Source: an uncultured Lachnospiraceae bacterium (GTDB lineage Bacteria > Bacillota > Clostridia > Lachnospirales > Lachnospiraceae). From it: a stretch of DNA of 64,000 nucleotides. The stretch spans positions 1-64,000 of the forward strand of contig CACWHK010000002.1 of assembly GCA_902760755.1 (NCBI GenBank). The letters are read 5' to 3'. The notes below the pieces were generated by a model. The model did not search any database and had not been told where the DNA came from. It saw only the letters and a list, made by a program, of their open reading frames with translations. The translations under genes were made by a program, and so were the position numbers. This document shows, in pieces, positions 15,784-24,199 of the stretch (positions within the stretch are counted from its first letter, which is position 1; the number at the start of each line of letters is the position of its first letter).

Positions 15784-15836
15784 GATACGGAGCGCGGACA
15801 TCCACATTTCCATGGGGATGTCCGCGCTCCTGTATC
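15784..15836. repeat. Loop-conserved hairpin H2
   Basis: GATAC 15784-15788 and GGAGCGCGGACATC 15789-15802 pair with GATGTCCGCGCTCC 15817-15830 and GTATC 15832-15836, with a single-base bulge. The 14-nt loop is CACATTTCCATGGG (15803-15816). The hairpin ends 2 bp before the stop codon of the minus-strand GGDEF gene. Confidence 0.8.
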
Positions 15837-15838
15837 GT

Positions 15839-18166
15839 CTAGCTTTTAGCGCCTTCCTTCACCACGTTTTTGCGCTTACGCCGCTTGTTTACGTAGAGCT
15901 TCTCGTCGGCCTGGATCATCAGATCCTCCGCATCCTGCGCACTGTTGCACTCGAAATTGATGAGGCCCATGCTGCACTCGATATAGTAGGGCTTGTCACA
16001 GGTCTTGTTCAGTTTGGCTTCCTGCTTGTTCAGGGCATCCTTCAGACGCTTGGTTCCGGTTTCATCCACGTTGATCACGCAGACGGCAAACTCGTCACCG
16101 CCGATCCGGGCGATCACGGCACCCTCAGGCATAACCTCCTTCAGGGTGTCTGCGATGGCGCGAAGGGCATAGTCCCCTTCCCGGTGGCCGAAGATATCAT
16201 TTACCTGCTTCAGGTTATCCATATCCACATATCCGATCACTGCCGGAAGATCCCGGCTGGAGCGGTCCACGATCAGCTCCTGCGCTGCTTCGAAGAATCC
16301 GCGGCGGTTGTAAAGGTTCGTCAGCGGGTCCGTGATGGAGAGATGGTTCAGAAGGTCATTCTTCTCGCGGATCTCATTCATACTGGACTCCAGACGGTTC
16401 TGGATGGCGATCTGCTGGTGCATCAGATCCATGAACTTCATGGAGGTACCCAACTGCAGGGTGGTGGAGTAGATGCTGCCGTAGTTCTGCAGGGTTGTCT
16501 CGCTGACGAAGAGGCCGTGCTGCACTTCATTTGTGAAGATGGGTGTAATGGTCAGGGTGTGCCTGCGGTTGTTGGGCGTGTACTTGTTCTGGAAGATCAT
16601 GGAGGAGGGAAGGATCCGCTCATCTCCGGTAAAGACGGTTGCCTTGCCGTCGGTCTCGCAGGCCTGGAACAGAAGATAGTCCGGGATCTGCCAGGTACCG
16701 TCCGGAAGCTGTACCGCCGGTTTGTCGTAAAGATAGATGTATGCGCTCTGGAAGCCGTTGTTCCGGTAAAGCTTATCCATGATGAGAGAGAAGCAGAGCT
16801 TCTCATTTCCGCTGGATACCAGCGTGTCCCGGGTGATATAGATGGAATCCCAGATGCTTGCCTTATATGAATGGTTCTGGAACATCAGCTCCCTGGACAT
16901 ATAGAAGGCCACCTCAGACTGGACGGCGTTCATCATGGCGTTGATCTTCACCCGCTTTGCGGCGGGGATGGAAAGCCCGGACAGGAATTCTGCCAGGTTC
17001 TTCAACGTGTTGGTGAGCTTGGTATAGGTGAAATAGAAGGTGATCACCTCGGAATCAAGCACCGAGTGCAGCGCCTCCAGAAGCTGCTCCAGGGGGATGG
17101 TCTTCCGGGTGAAAATGGGCCGGATAAAATGCAGCAGGAAGGGATCCAGCTGCTCAAAGAGCCGGTCGGAATAGAAGTAGGATTCATAGTGTGACAGGAA
17201 GAGAGCCTTAAACTCTGCGAGGAACTCCTCCGGTGTCATGGTGGGAAGCGCTTCATTTACCCGGGCAACGGTCTCCTTATCCGAGGAGGGACTGCATCCG
17301 CAGGAGTTCCGGACGATCATGCTCGAGGGCTGGGAGACGGTCCGGGTATTGCCGGTCTTTATGAGATCGATCACCTGATAGACGGAGTTGTAGCCCAGCT
17401 CCAGGATCTTGTTGTCCACGGTGGTAAGAGACGGGGAATGAGAGGCTGCGATCGGCGCGTTGTCGAAGTCGGCCACAAGGATATCCTTCCCGATCTTTAA
17501 GCCATGCCGCATGATGGACTGGTATCCGCCCACGGTCATGGAGTCATTTGCAAAAATGATGGCCTCCAGATCCGGATTGTTGTCCAGAAGACGATCCACC
17601 ACCCGCTCACTGAACTCGGAGAAGTCTCCGTATACCACTCGCTTCGGGTCATACTCGATCCCGTGCTCCTCCAGGACCTTCCGGTAGACGGAGAGACGCT
17701 CCTGGGCATCATCATTTTCCTTCCGGCCGCTGACGAAGCCGATCTTCGTCTTGCCGTGATGGACGATCATATGCTCCACTTCCTCGCGCATGCCGGACTT
17801 GCCGTCGGTGTACAGCGAGGAATAACCCTCCACGGGGATTTCCAGTGTCAGCATGGGGATGTTGAACTGCTGCAGGAATGCGTGAATATCGCTTACGGAC
17901 AGAAAGCTTCCGATGGAACCGATGGATACGATCAGCGCATCCAGCGTCTTTTGGGAAGCGTAGTAGAAGATGGAGTTGTACTGGTAGTCATACTTGGCAT
18001 TGACCGGATCGTTGTAGGATGCGTTCAGATACATGCCCGGGAAGACGATCAGGTTCACGTCTGCCTCGCGGGCTGCGTACTCCACGCCCTTGGTGATCTC
18101 AAAAGCATAGTCATTGTCCAGATGACAGGTAAAAAAACCGATATTCAGCCTGTGATCAGATTTCAT
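15839..18166 (-). CDS. LacI-like sensor / diguanylate cyclase (GGDEF)
   Basis: Predicted cytoplasmic c-di-GMP synthase of 775 residues. The N-terminal 290 or so residues form a LacI/periplasmic-binding-protein fold (LNIGFFTCHLDNDYAFEITKGVEYAA; later SMTVGGYQSIMRHGLKIGKDILVADFDN) without the LacI DNA-binding helix, ending in an SCGC motif. A middle region of about 330 residues has GAF-like features. A short coiled coil leads to the GGDEF domain, with DPLTNLYNRRGFFE, DMDNLKQVNDIFGH and an intact GGDEF at 689-693, so it should be active. No signal peptide or membrane segment is visible. The ATG at 18166 follows GGGGG; an upstream alternative at 18214 lacks conservation. The same front module occurs in the EAL protein at 26147. 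Confidence 0.92.
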   Translation of the reverse strand: MKSDHRLNIGFFTCHLDNDYAFEITKGVEYAAREADVNLIVFPGMYLNASYNDPVNAKYDYQYNSIFYYASQKTLDALIVSIGSIGSFLSVSDIHAFLQQFNIPMLTLEIPVEGYSSLYTDGKSGMREEVEHMIVHHGKTKIGFVSGRKENDDAQERLSVYRKVLEEHGIEYDPKRVVYGDFSEFSERVVDRLLDNNPDLEAIIFANDSMTVGGYQSIMRHGLKIGKDILVADFDNAPIAASHSPSLTTVDNKILELGYNSVYQVIDLIKTGNTRTVSQPSSMIVRNSCGCSPSSDKETVARVNEALPTMTPEEFLAEFKALFLSHYESYFYSDRLFEQLDPFLLHFIRPIFTRKTIPLEQLLEALHSVLDSEVITFYFTYTKLTNTLKNLAEFLSGLSIPAAKRVKINAMMNAVQSEVAFYMSRELMFQNHSYKASIWDSIYITRDTLVSSGNEKLCFSLIMDKLYRNNGFQSAYIYLYDKPAVQLPDGTWQIPDYLLFQACETDGKATVFTGDERILPSSMIFQNKYTPNNRRHTLTITPIFTNEVQHGLFVSETTLQNYGSIYSTTLQLGTSMKFMDLMHQQIAIQNRLESSMNEIREKNDLLNHLSITDPLTNLYNRRGFFEAAQELIVDRSSRDLPAVIGYVDMDNLKQVNDIFGHREGDYALRAIADTLKEVMPEGAVIARIGGDEFAVCVINVDETGTKRLKDALNKQEAKLNKTCDKPYYIECSMGLINFECNSAQDAEDLMIQADEKLYVNKRRKRKNVVKEGAKS

Positions 18167-18227
18167 AGAATTACCCCCGTTTTTCCATGGGCTTCTCCTC
18201 CCATGTGCGCACAAAACACCATCAGAT

Positions 18228-18257
18228 ATTGTACCACGAAACGGCGCTTACTTCAAG
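18228..18257 (-). promoter_or_regulatory. Promoter of the GGDEF gene
   Basis: On the minus strand, TTGAAG (18257-18252) and TACAAT (18233-18228) are 18 bp apart, with the start near 18220. In the leader, CATGGG and CCCATG can pair around an AGGAG sequence, a possible control of translation. Confidence 0.55.
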
Positions 18258-18300
18258 GAGGGGGTTGGAAAAGTCATGGAAGAAAAACGAAAGGTGAGGT

Positions 18301-18329
18301 TTACAAAAGGGGCGGATTCATCTATAATA
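18301..18329 (+). promoter_or_regulatory. Promoter of purM
   Basis: TTTACA (18301-18306) and a perfect TATAAT (18324-18329) are 17 bp apart, giving a leader of about 78 nt. No recognisable purine riboswitch core is seen in that leader. Confidence 0.7.
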
Positions 18330-18414
18330 AAATGGCGTGCGGCATGTTGTTCCTGAAGACGTCGCGCGTCAGAACGGTGTGCCCGAAGGGGCGATCATTT
18401 ACAGGAGGAAACGC

Positions 18415-19440
18415 ATGGATTACAAGAATTCTGGAGTTGATATTGAGGCGGGCTATCAGTCGGTGGAGCTGATGAAGGAGCATATCAGAAAGACGCAGCG
18501 CCCGGAGGTGCTGGGAGGGATCGGCGGCTTTGCAGGTGCCTTTGATCTTAGTGCCATCAAAAACATGGAAGAGCCCGTGCTTCTTTCGGGAACGGACGGC
18601 TGCGGAACGAAGGTGAAGCTGGCTTTCGTTATGGACAAGCATGACACCATCGGAATCGATGCCGTGGCTATGTGTGTAAATGATATTGCCTGCTCCGGCG
18701 GAGAGCCTCTGTTTTTCCTGGATTATATTGCCTGCGGGAAGAACTTCCCGGAGAAGATCGCGACCATCGTAAGCGGTGTGGCTGAGGGCTGCCGTCAGGC
18801 AGGGGCTGCGCTGATCGGTGGTGAGACGGCAGAGCACCCGGGCCTCATGGAAGAGGACGAGTACGATCTGGCCGGCTTTGCGGTAGGTGTTGTTGAGAAG
18901 AAGGATATGATCACGGGAGCATCCATCGTTCCCGGAGATACACTGATCGGTATAGCTTCCAGCGGGGTGCATTCCAACGGATTCTCCCTGGTTCGGAAGA
19001 TCTTTGATATGTCTGCAAAGTCCCTGAACCGTTACGTTCCGGAGCTTGGAGATACTCTGGGCGGGACACTGCTTACTCCCACCCGGATCTACGTAAATGC
19101 GCTGAAGCAGGTGAAGCAGGCCGGGATCACTATCAAGGGAACCAGCCACATCACCGGCGGCGGTTTCTATGAGAACATCCCGCGTATGCTTCCGGATGGT
19201 ATCGCGGCAAGAATTAAGAAGGACAGCTACGAGGTTCCGCCCATCTTCCGTATGATGGCCCGTGAGGGTAAGGTGGAGGAGCAGATGATGTACAACACCT
19301 ACAACATGGGAATCGGTATGGTACTGGCCGTACGTCCCGAGGATGCGGATGCAACTATCGCAGCTCTTGCAGCTGCCGGCGACAAGGGCTATGTCCTGGG
19401 TGAGACCGTAGCGGCTGAGAAGGGTGTTATCCTTGAATAG
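18415..19440 (+). CDS. purM: Phosphoribosylformylglycinamidine cyclo-ligase
   Basis: AIR synthetase, purine step 5: ATP-dependent ring closure of FGAM to AIR. From ATG 18415, after AGGAGGAAACGC, it has 341 residues, the normal length. It opens with DYKNSGVDIEAGYQSVELMK; the ATP-binding core includes VLLSGTDGCGTKVKLAF, DAVAMCVNDIACSGGEPLFFLDY and GGETAEHPG; ITGGGFYENIPRML is near the C-terminus. It leads the purM-purN-purD group, a partial pur cluster; no other pur genes are in the window. Confidence 0.97.
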   Translation: MDYKNSGVDIEAGYQSVELMKEHIRKTQRPEVLGGIGGFAGAFDLSAIKNMEEPVLLSGTDGCGTKVKLAFVMDKHDTIGIDAVAMCVNDIACSGGEPLFFLDYIACGKNFPEKIATIVSGVAEGCRQAGAALIGGETAEHPGLMEEDEYDLAGFAVGVVEKKDMITGASIVPGDTLIGIASSGVHSNGFSLVRKIFDMSAKSLNRYVPELGDTLGGTLLTPTRIYVNALKQVKQAGITIKGTSHITGGGFYENIPRMLPDGIAARIKKDSYEVPPIFRMMAREGKVEEQMMYNTYNMGIGMVLAVRPEDADATIAALAAAGDKGYVLGETVAAEKGVILE

Positions 19441-19449
19441 CAAATGCAT

Positions 19450-19503
19450 GTCATTCTGAACGAAGTGAGGGTTTCTGTGCGGCCATCCTTTGCCGCACAG
19501 AAA
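19450..19503. repeat. GTCATTCTGA repeat followed by a 12-bp hairpin
   Basis: GTCATTCTGAACGAAGTGAG (19450-19469) is related to the copy at 3220. It runs into a perfect hairpin: TTTCTGTGCGGC 19472-19483 with GCCGCACAGAAA 19492-19503 around CATCCTTT. No T tract follows. It separates purM from purN and could lower expression of the downstream genes or act in RNA processing. Confidence 0.7.
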
Positions 19504-19535
19504 GGTATGACTTTATTAGTATATCGGAGGGCTAT

Positions 19536-20132
19536 ATGCTGAGAGTTTTGGTCCTGGTATCCGGCGGAGGCACAAACCTCCAGGCCATCATAGACGGGGT
19601 GGCTGCCGGAACCATACAGAATACGGAGCTGGTGGGAGTCATCAGCAACAATCCCGGTGTGTTTGCGCTGGAGCGTGCAGCGAAGGCCGGAATCCCGGCA
19701 GAGGTGATCAGTCCGAAGTCCTATCCGGACCGTGCCGCATTTCATGAGGCATTTCTTTCGGTCGTGGACGGCTACAAGCCGGATCTGATCGTTCTTGCAG
19801 GGTTCCTCTGCATCATTCCGCCGGCAATGATCGAGAAGTATGAGCGGAGGATCATCAACATCCATCCGTCCCTGATCCCGTCCTTCTGCGGAACAGGCTA
19901 CTACGGCCTGAAGGTGCATGAGGCGGCACTGGCCCGCGGCGTGAAGGTGTCCGGCGCGACGGTACATTTTGTGGACAGCGGCACCGACACCGGCCCGATC
20001 CTTCTGCAGAAGGCTGTAGAGGTGCTTCCGGGGGATACACCGGAGATCCTGCAGCGACGCATCATGGAGCAGGCGGAGTGGAAGCTGCTTCCCCAGGCAA
20101 TCAATGATATCGCCACGGGAAAGATTTCCTGA
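19536..20132 (+). CDS. purN: Phosphoribosylglycinamide formyltransferase
   Basis: GAR transformylase, purine step 3, using 10-formyl-THF. It has 198 residues. The N-terminal LVSGGGTNLQAIID binds the ribosyl phosphate; LAGFLCIIPPAMIEKY and INIHPSLIPSFCG carry the catalytic Asn/His region; VDSGTDTGPILLQ holds the catalytic Asp. The ATG follows CGGAGGGC. It lies 95 bp after purM, with the repeat hairpin between, and 39 bp before purD. Confidence 0.96.
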   Translation: MLRVLVLVSGGGTNLQAIIDGVAAGTIQNTELVGVISNNPGVFALERAAKAGIPAEVISPKSYPDRAAFHEAFLSVVDGYKPDLIVLAGFLCIIPPAMIEKYERRIINIHPSLIPSFCGTGYYGLKVHEAALARGVKVSGATVHFVDSGTDTGPILLQKAVEVLPGDTPEILQRRIMEQAEWKLLPQAINDIATGKIS

Positions 20133-20171
20133 GCAAAGAAACGTAAAAATACAACATACAGGAGAAATGCT

Positions 20172-21449
20172 ATGAAAGTAATGATCGTAGGCGGCGGCGG
20201 AAGAGAGCACGCCATCACATGGGCCATCTCAAAGAGCCCCCGTGTAGACAAGATCTATGCAGCACCCGGCAATGCAGGTATCGCAGAGCTGGCGGAGTGC
20301 GTGAATATATCCGTGATGGATGCAGATGCACTGGTGGCATTTGCAAAGGAGAAGGCAGTGGACTTCGTGGTTGTGGGACCGGACGATCCCCTGGCAGCCG
20401 GAGTGGCAGATGCCTTCCTGGATGCAGGCTTCCCCACCTTCGGTCCGCGGAAGAATGCAGCCATCATCGAGGCATCCAAGGCATTCTCCAAGGAGCTGAT
20501 GAAGAAGTACAATATCCCCTCGGCAGCTTACGAGGTTTTTGACAACCCGGAGGATGCCCTGGAGTATCTGAAGACAGCGAAGATCCCCATCGTTCTGAAG
20601 GCAGACGGTCTGGCTCTCGGCAAGGGCGTTCTGATCTGCATGAGCCGTGAGGAAGCCATGGAGGGCGTGAAGACCCTTATGGTGGATAAGCAGTTTGGCT
20701 CTGCAGGCGATAAGATCGTGATCGAGGAGTTCATGACCGGACGCGAGGTGTCCGTGCTCTGCTTCTCCGACGGAAAGACCATCCTGCCCATGACCTCCGC
20801 ACAGGATCACAAGCGTGCAGGAGACGGAGATACCGGCCTTAACACCGGCGGTATGGGAACCTTCTCCCCGAGCCCCTTCTACACCGAAGAGGTGGATAAG
20901 TTCTGTAAGGAGCATGTTTACCAGCGTACCATCGACGCCATGCGCGCCGAGGGTAGAGAGTTTAAGGGGGTTCTTTTCTGCGGACTGATGCTGACCCCGG
21001 ACGGACCGAAGGTGCTGGAGTTCAACGCACGGTTCGGTGATCCCGAGGCACAGGTGGTGATCCCGCGGATGAAGAATGATATGCTTACGGTGATGGAGGC
21101 CTGTGTGAACGGGACTCTGGGAGAGATTGATCTGCAGTTTGAGGACAATGCGGCTGTTTGCGTCATGCTGGCATCCGAGGGCTATCCGGTTCACTACGAG
21201 AAGGGCTTCCCCATCCGGGGTCTGGAGCGCTTCAATACCAGAGACGGTTACTTCGCCTTCCATTCCGGAAGTGCCTTGAAGGACGGACAGGTTGTGACAA
21301 ACGGAGGCCGTGTTCTGGGTGTTACCGCTCTCGGACGTACACTGCAGGAGGCGCGTGCAAACGCCTACTCCGCAACCGAATGGGTGGAGTTTGACAATAA
21401 GTATATGCGCCATGATATCGGGAAAGCGATCGACGAAGCCAGCGTCTGA
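20172..21449 (+). CDS. purD: Phosphoribosylamine--glycine ligase
   Basis: GAR synthetase, purine step 2, an ATP-grasp enzyme of 425 residues. Family start MKVMIVGGGGREHAITWAI; ATP-grasp motifs IVLKADGLALGKGVLIC and MTSAQDHKRAGDGDTGLNTGGMG; metal-binding FNARFGDPEAQVVIPRM. TACAGGAG precedes the ATG. It ends the pur group. The following 160 bp are full of small palindromes and carry no gene. Confidence 0.97.
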   Translation: MKVMIVGGGGREHAITWAISKSPRVDKIYAAPGNAGIAELAECVNISVMDADALVAFAKEKAVDFVVVGPDDPLAAGVADAFLDAGFPTFGPRKNAAIIEASKAFSKELMKKYNIPSAAYEVFDNPEDALEYLKTAKIPIVLKADGLALGKGVLICMSREEAMEGVKTLMVDKQFGSAGDKIVIEEFMTGREVSVLCFSDGKTILPMTSAQDHKRAGDGDTGLNTGGMGTFSPSPFYTEEVDKFCKEHVYQRTIDAMRAEGREFKGVLFCGLMLTPDGPKVLEFNARFGDPEAQVVIPRMKNDMLTVMEACVNGTLGEIDLQFEDNAAVCVMLASEGYPVHYEKGFPIRGLERFNTRDGYFAFHSGSALKDGQVVTNGGRVLGVTALGRTLQEARANAYSATEWVEFDNKYMRHDIGKAIDEASV

Positions 21450-21608
21450 GAAGGCACGCGATGCCTGCTTGCAGAGCATCGTGCGCATTCGCAAGACGCG
21501 CCCCGATCCGAGCGCGTAGCACGAAGTGCGGGAGCGCGAAGGACCGGGAGAAGCGCGGGAGCTGCGAAGCAGCGGAGCGATTCGTGGCTTCGTCGTAGAG
21601 AGGTTGAA
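21450..21608. repeat. Palindrome-rich, very GC-rich gap between purD and clpC
   Basis: The gap holds several small hairpins with a GAA loop, including GCACGAAGTGC (21520-21530) and GCTGCGAAGCAGC further right, plus CGATGC/GCATCG near 21460. The GCACGAAGTGC unit also occurs in the repeat at 3220-3250. No promoter or gene is evident; it looks like a decayed or composite dispersed repeat. Confidence 0.5.
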
Positions 21609-24065
21609 ATGAAAGACAGATATTCGACTGCCGCTCAGCAGGTTCTGCAGGAGGCCGGCAGAATTGCTAAACAAATGAACAGCGGCTTCGTCGGCACCCA
21701 GCATCTTCTGTTCGGACTGATCGCCGTCCATAAGGGCGTGGCAGAGAAGATCCTCCGGAAGAACGGCGTGACTCCGGACCGGTTCTCCTCCATGCTGGAG
21801 GATGCCAAGCAGCTGGCTCTTGAGATGGAGGGCCATGCGGACGGCGACGGGATGACGGAGAAGACCCGGGATGTCCTTCGGGATGCCGGGGAGGAAGCAA
21901 GACGCTACGGCGTCCGTGAGATCGGAACCGAGCATATCCTGCTGGCCCTGATCTCCCACAGGGAGACGGTGGCAAGCCAGATGCTGGATCTGATGAAGAT
22001 CAATCGGAAGCGGCTCTATATCGATATCCTTGTGGCTGACGGCCTCAGGGAGAAGGATGCGGAGCGAAGCTATCAGGCCTACGCCGCAGGCAAGCTGAAG
22101 GCCCGCTCGGCAACCCCGACGCTGGACCAGTTCAGCCGCGACATGACGGCAGAGGCGGAAGCGGGGAATCTGGATCCCGTGATCGGACGGGCAAATGAGA
22201 TGCAGCGTGTGCTGCAGGTGCTGAGCCGCAGGATGAAGAACAATGCCTGCCTCGTGGGAGAGGCGGGAGTCGGCAAGACGGCCATCGTGGAAGGGATCAC
22301 ACAACTGATCCACGCCGGGGCCGTGCCCGATGCGCTCCGCGACAAGCGGATCGTATCCCTGGACCTGACCAGTATGGTCGCAGGGTCCAAGTACCGTGGA
22401 GAATTTGAGGAACGCATCAAGCGGACGATCCAGGAAGTGATCGAGGCCGGAAATGTGATCCTCTTTATCGACGAATTGCATACCATCATCGGTGCCGGTG
22501 GGGCAGAGGGAGCCATGGATGCTTCCAATATCCTGAAACCGGCTCTTTCCCGTGGCCAGATCCAGGTGATCGGAGCTACGACCAGGGCAGAGTATCGGAA
22601 GTATATCGAGAAGGATGCAGCTCTGGAGCGACGGTTCCAGCCGGTCTACGTGGAGGAGCCCACGGAAGAGGAAACCCTGGAGATCCTGGAGGGAGTGGCA
22701 CCGCGGTACGAAGCACACCACCGTGTGACCATCACGAAGGAAGCCATGGAAGCAGCCGTACGTCTTTCGGTCCGCTATATCAATGACAGGTATCTCCCGG
22801 ATAAGGCGATCGACCTTCTGGACGAGGCTTCCGCAAAGAAACGGATGGCCGGCGGACGGAGGAGCGTCTCGGATTCTGCGGAGCATAGTCTTCGTGCCCT
22901 GAACCGTTCCTTAGAGCAGGCACTGATCGATTCGGATCTGGACGAAGCAAAGCGGATCCAGGCAGAGATCCGGAAGGAACAGGAGCGTCTTCGTCAGGAG
23001 GAACAGGCAAAAAAGAAGGAGCAGGATACGGGAGATCTGGAGATCGGTGAGAATGATATCGCTGATGTGGTAGCGCTCTGGACCAAGATCCCGGTATCCC
23101 GACTTACCCAGTCGGAGCAGCAGAGACTCCTTCAGCTGGAGAAGGTGCTGCACCATCGGGTGGTTGGACAGGACGAGGCCGTTACGGCCGTGGCACGTTC
23201 CATCCGCCGGGGAAGAGTGGGCTTAAAGGACCCGAAACGGCCCATCGGAACATTTCTCTTCCTTGGTCCTACGGGTGTAGGAAAGACCGAGCTTTCCAAG
23301 GCTCTGGCAGAGGCACTCTTCGGAGACGAGAACAGCATCATCCGCGTGGATATGTCGGAATATATGGAGAAGCACAGTGTGTCGAAAATGATCGGCTCGC
23401 CTCCGGGGTATGTCGGTTATGACGAGGGCGGACAGCTCTCGGAGCAGGTGCGGAAGAAGCCCTACTCCGTGCTGCTCTTTGATGAGATCGAGAAGGCGCA
23501 CCCGGATGTGTTCAACATCCTGCTGCAGGTGCTGGATGACGGCCGGATCACGGACGCCCAGGGACGGAATGTGAACTTCAAGAATACCATCATCATCATG
23601 ACGTCCAATGCCGGTGCACAGCGGATCGTGGATCCGAAGACGCTGGGCTTTGTGACTGCCGAGGATACGGCGGAGCGGGATCATAACGAGATGAAGGACC
23701 GGGTCATGGAGGAAGTAAAGCTGTTGTTCCGTCCGGAGTTCCTGAACCGGATCGACGAAACCATCGTCTTCCACATGCTGAGCGAGGAAAATGTACGTGA
23801 GATCGCGAATCTCATGCTGAAGGAGCTGTCGAAACGGGCAGCGGACGGTCTGGGTATCCGGCTTACCTACGGAGAGACCCTCCGGAAGTTTATCTTCGAA
23901 AAGGGGTATGACAAGAAGTACGGTGCAAGACCCCTTCGGAGAGCAATCCAGACCTGGGTGGAGGACCCGCTGGCAGAGGAGATTCTGCAGGGAAGGATCC
24001 ACCGAAGCAGCAAGGTTTCCATTGGTGTGAAGCAGGGAAAGGTTACCTTTACCGAGAGGCGCTAG
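21609..24065 (+). CDS. clpC: ATP-dependent Clp protease ATPase subunit ClpC
   Basis: AAA+ unfoldase that feeds proteins to ClpP, 818 residues. An N-terminal double Clp-N domain (TAAQQVLQEAGRIAKQMNSGFVGTQHLLF...) is followed by the D1 ATPase with Walker A GEAGVGKT at 217-224, a short middle coiled coil (about 410-470), the D2 ATPase with GPTGVGKT at 553-560, and the C-terminal D2-small domain (KKYGARPLRRAI). The short middle domain fits ClpC rather than ClpB. No mcsA-mcsB-ctsR genes are adjacent, unlike Bacillus. Confidence 0.95.
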   Translation: MKDRYSTAAQQVLQEAGRIAKQMNSGFVGTQHLLFGLIAVHKGVAEKILRKNGVTPDRFSSMLEDAKQLALEMEGHADGDGMTEKTRDVLRDAGEEARRYGVREIGTEHILLALISHRETVASQMLDLMKINRKRLYIDILVADGLREKDAERSYQAYAAGKLKARSATPTLDQFSRDMTAEAEAGNLDPVIGRANEMQRVLQVLSRRMKNNACLVGEAGVGKTAIVEGITQLIHAGAVPDALRDKRIVSLDLTSMVAGSKYRGEFEERIKRTIQEVIEAGNVILFIDELHTIIGAGGAEGAMDASNILKPALSRGQIQVIGATTRAEYRKYIEKDAALERRFQPVYVEEPTEEETLEILEGVAPRYEAHHRVTITKEAMEAAVRLSVRYINDRYLPDKAIDLLDEASAKKRMAGGRRSVSDSAEHSLRALNRSLEQALIDSDLDEAKRIQAEIRKEQERLRQEEQAKKKEQDTGDLEIGENDIADVVALWTKIPVSRLTQSEQQRLLQLEKVLHHRVVGQDEAVTAVARSIRRGRVGLKDPKRPIGTFLFLGPTGVGKTELSKALAEALFGDENSIIRVDMSEYMEKHSVSKMIGSPPGYVGYDEGGQLSEQVRKKPYSVLLFDEIEKAHPDVFNILLQVLDDGRITDAQGRNVNFKNTIIIMTSNAGAQRIVDPKTLGFVTAEDTAERDHNEMKDRVMEEVKLLFRPEFLNRIDETIVFHMLSEENVREIANLMLKELSKRAADGLGIRLTYGETLRKFIFEKGYDKKYGARPLRRAIQTWVEDPLAEEILQGRIHRSSKVSIGVKQGKVTFTERR

Positions 24066-24099
24066 GACCTGCATTTCCGCGTGGAAACGTTCATAAAAC

Positions 24100-24131
24100 T
24101 TGTGGAAAAAAAGAGGAAAATACGCTATAAT
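24100..24131 (+). promoter_or_regulatory. Candidate promoter before the 24200 gene
   Basis: A perfect TATAAT is at 24126-24131. The best -35 match, TTGTGG at 24100-24105, is 20 bp away, longer than ideal. The start would be near 24138, about 60 nt before the gene. Confidence 0.35.
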
Positions 24132-24199
24132 GAAATTGTTCCGGACAGGCGGTCCGGGACGTGTGAAACATTGCATCTATGTTAGGAGGAAACAAGAGG

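Noticed and set aside
15839..18166. GGDEF protein considered as a LacI-family repressor
   Set aside because: There is no N-terminal helix-turn-helix; the protein starts directly at the ligand-binding fold and ends in a GGDEF domain.
18330..18414. Possible purine riboswitch in the purM leader
   Set aside because: The 80-nt leader lacks the conserved three-way junction core sequences I would expect for a purine or PRPP/ppGpp riboswitch.
20229..22886. An 885-codon antisense open frame spanning purD and clpC
   Set aside because: It crosses two well-supported genes on the other strand and has no family motif or ribosome site.
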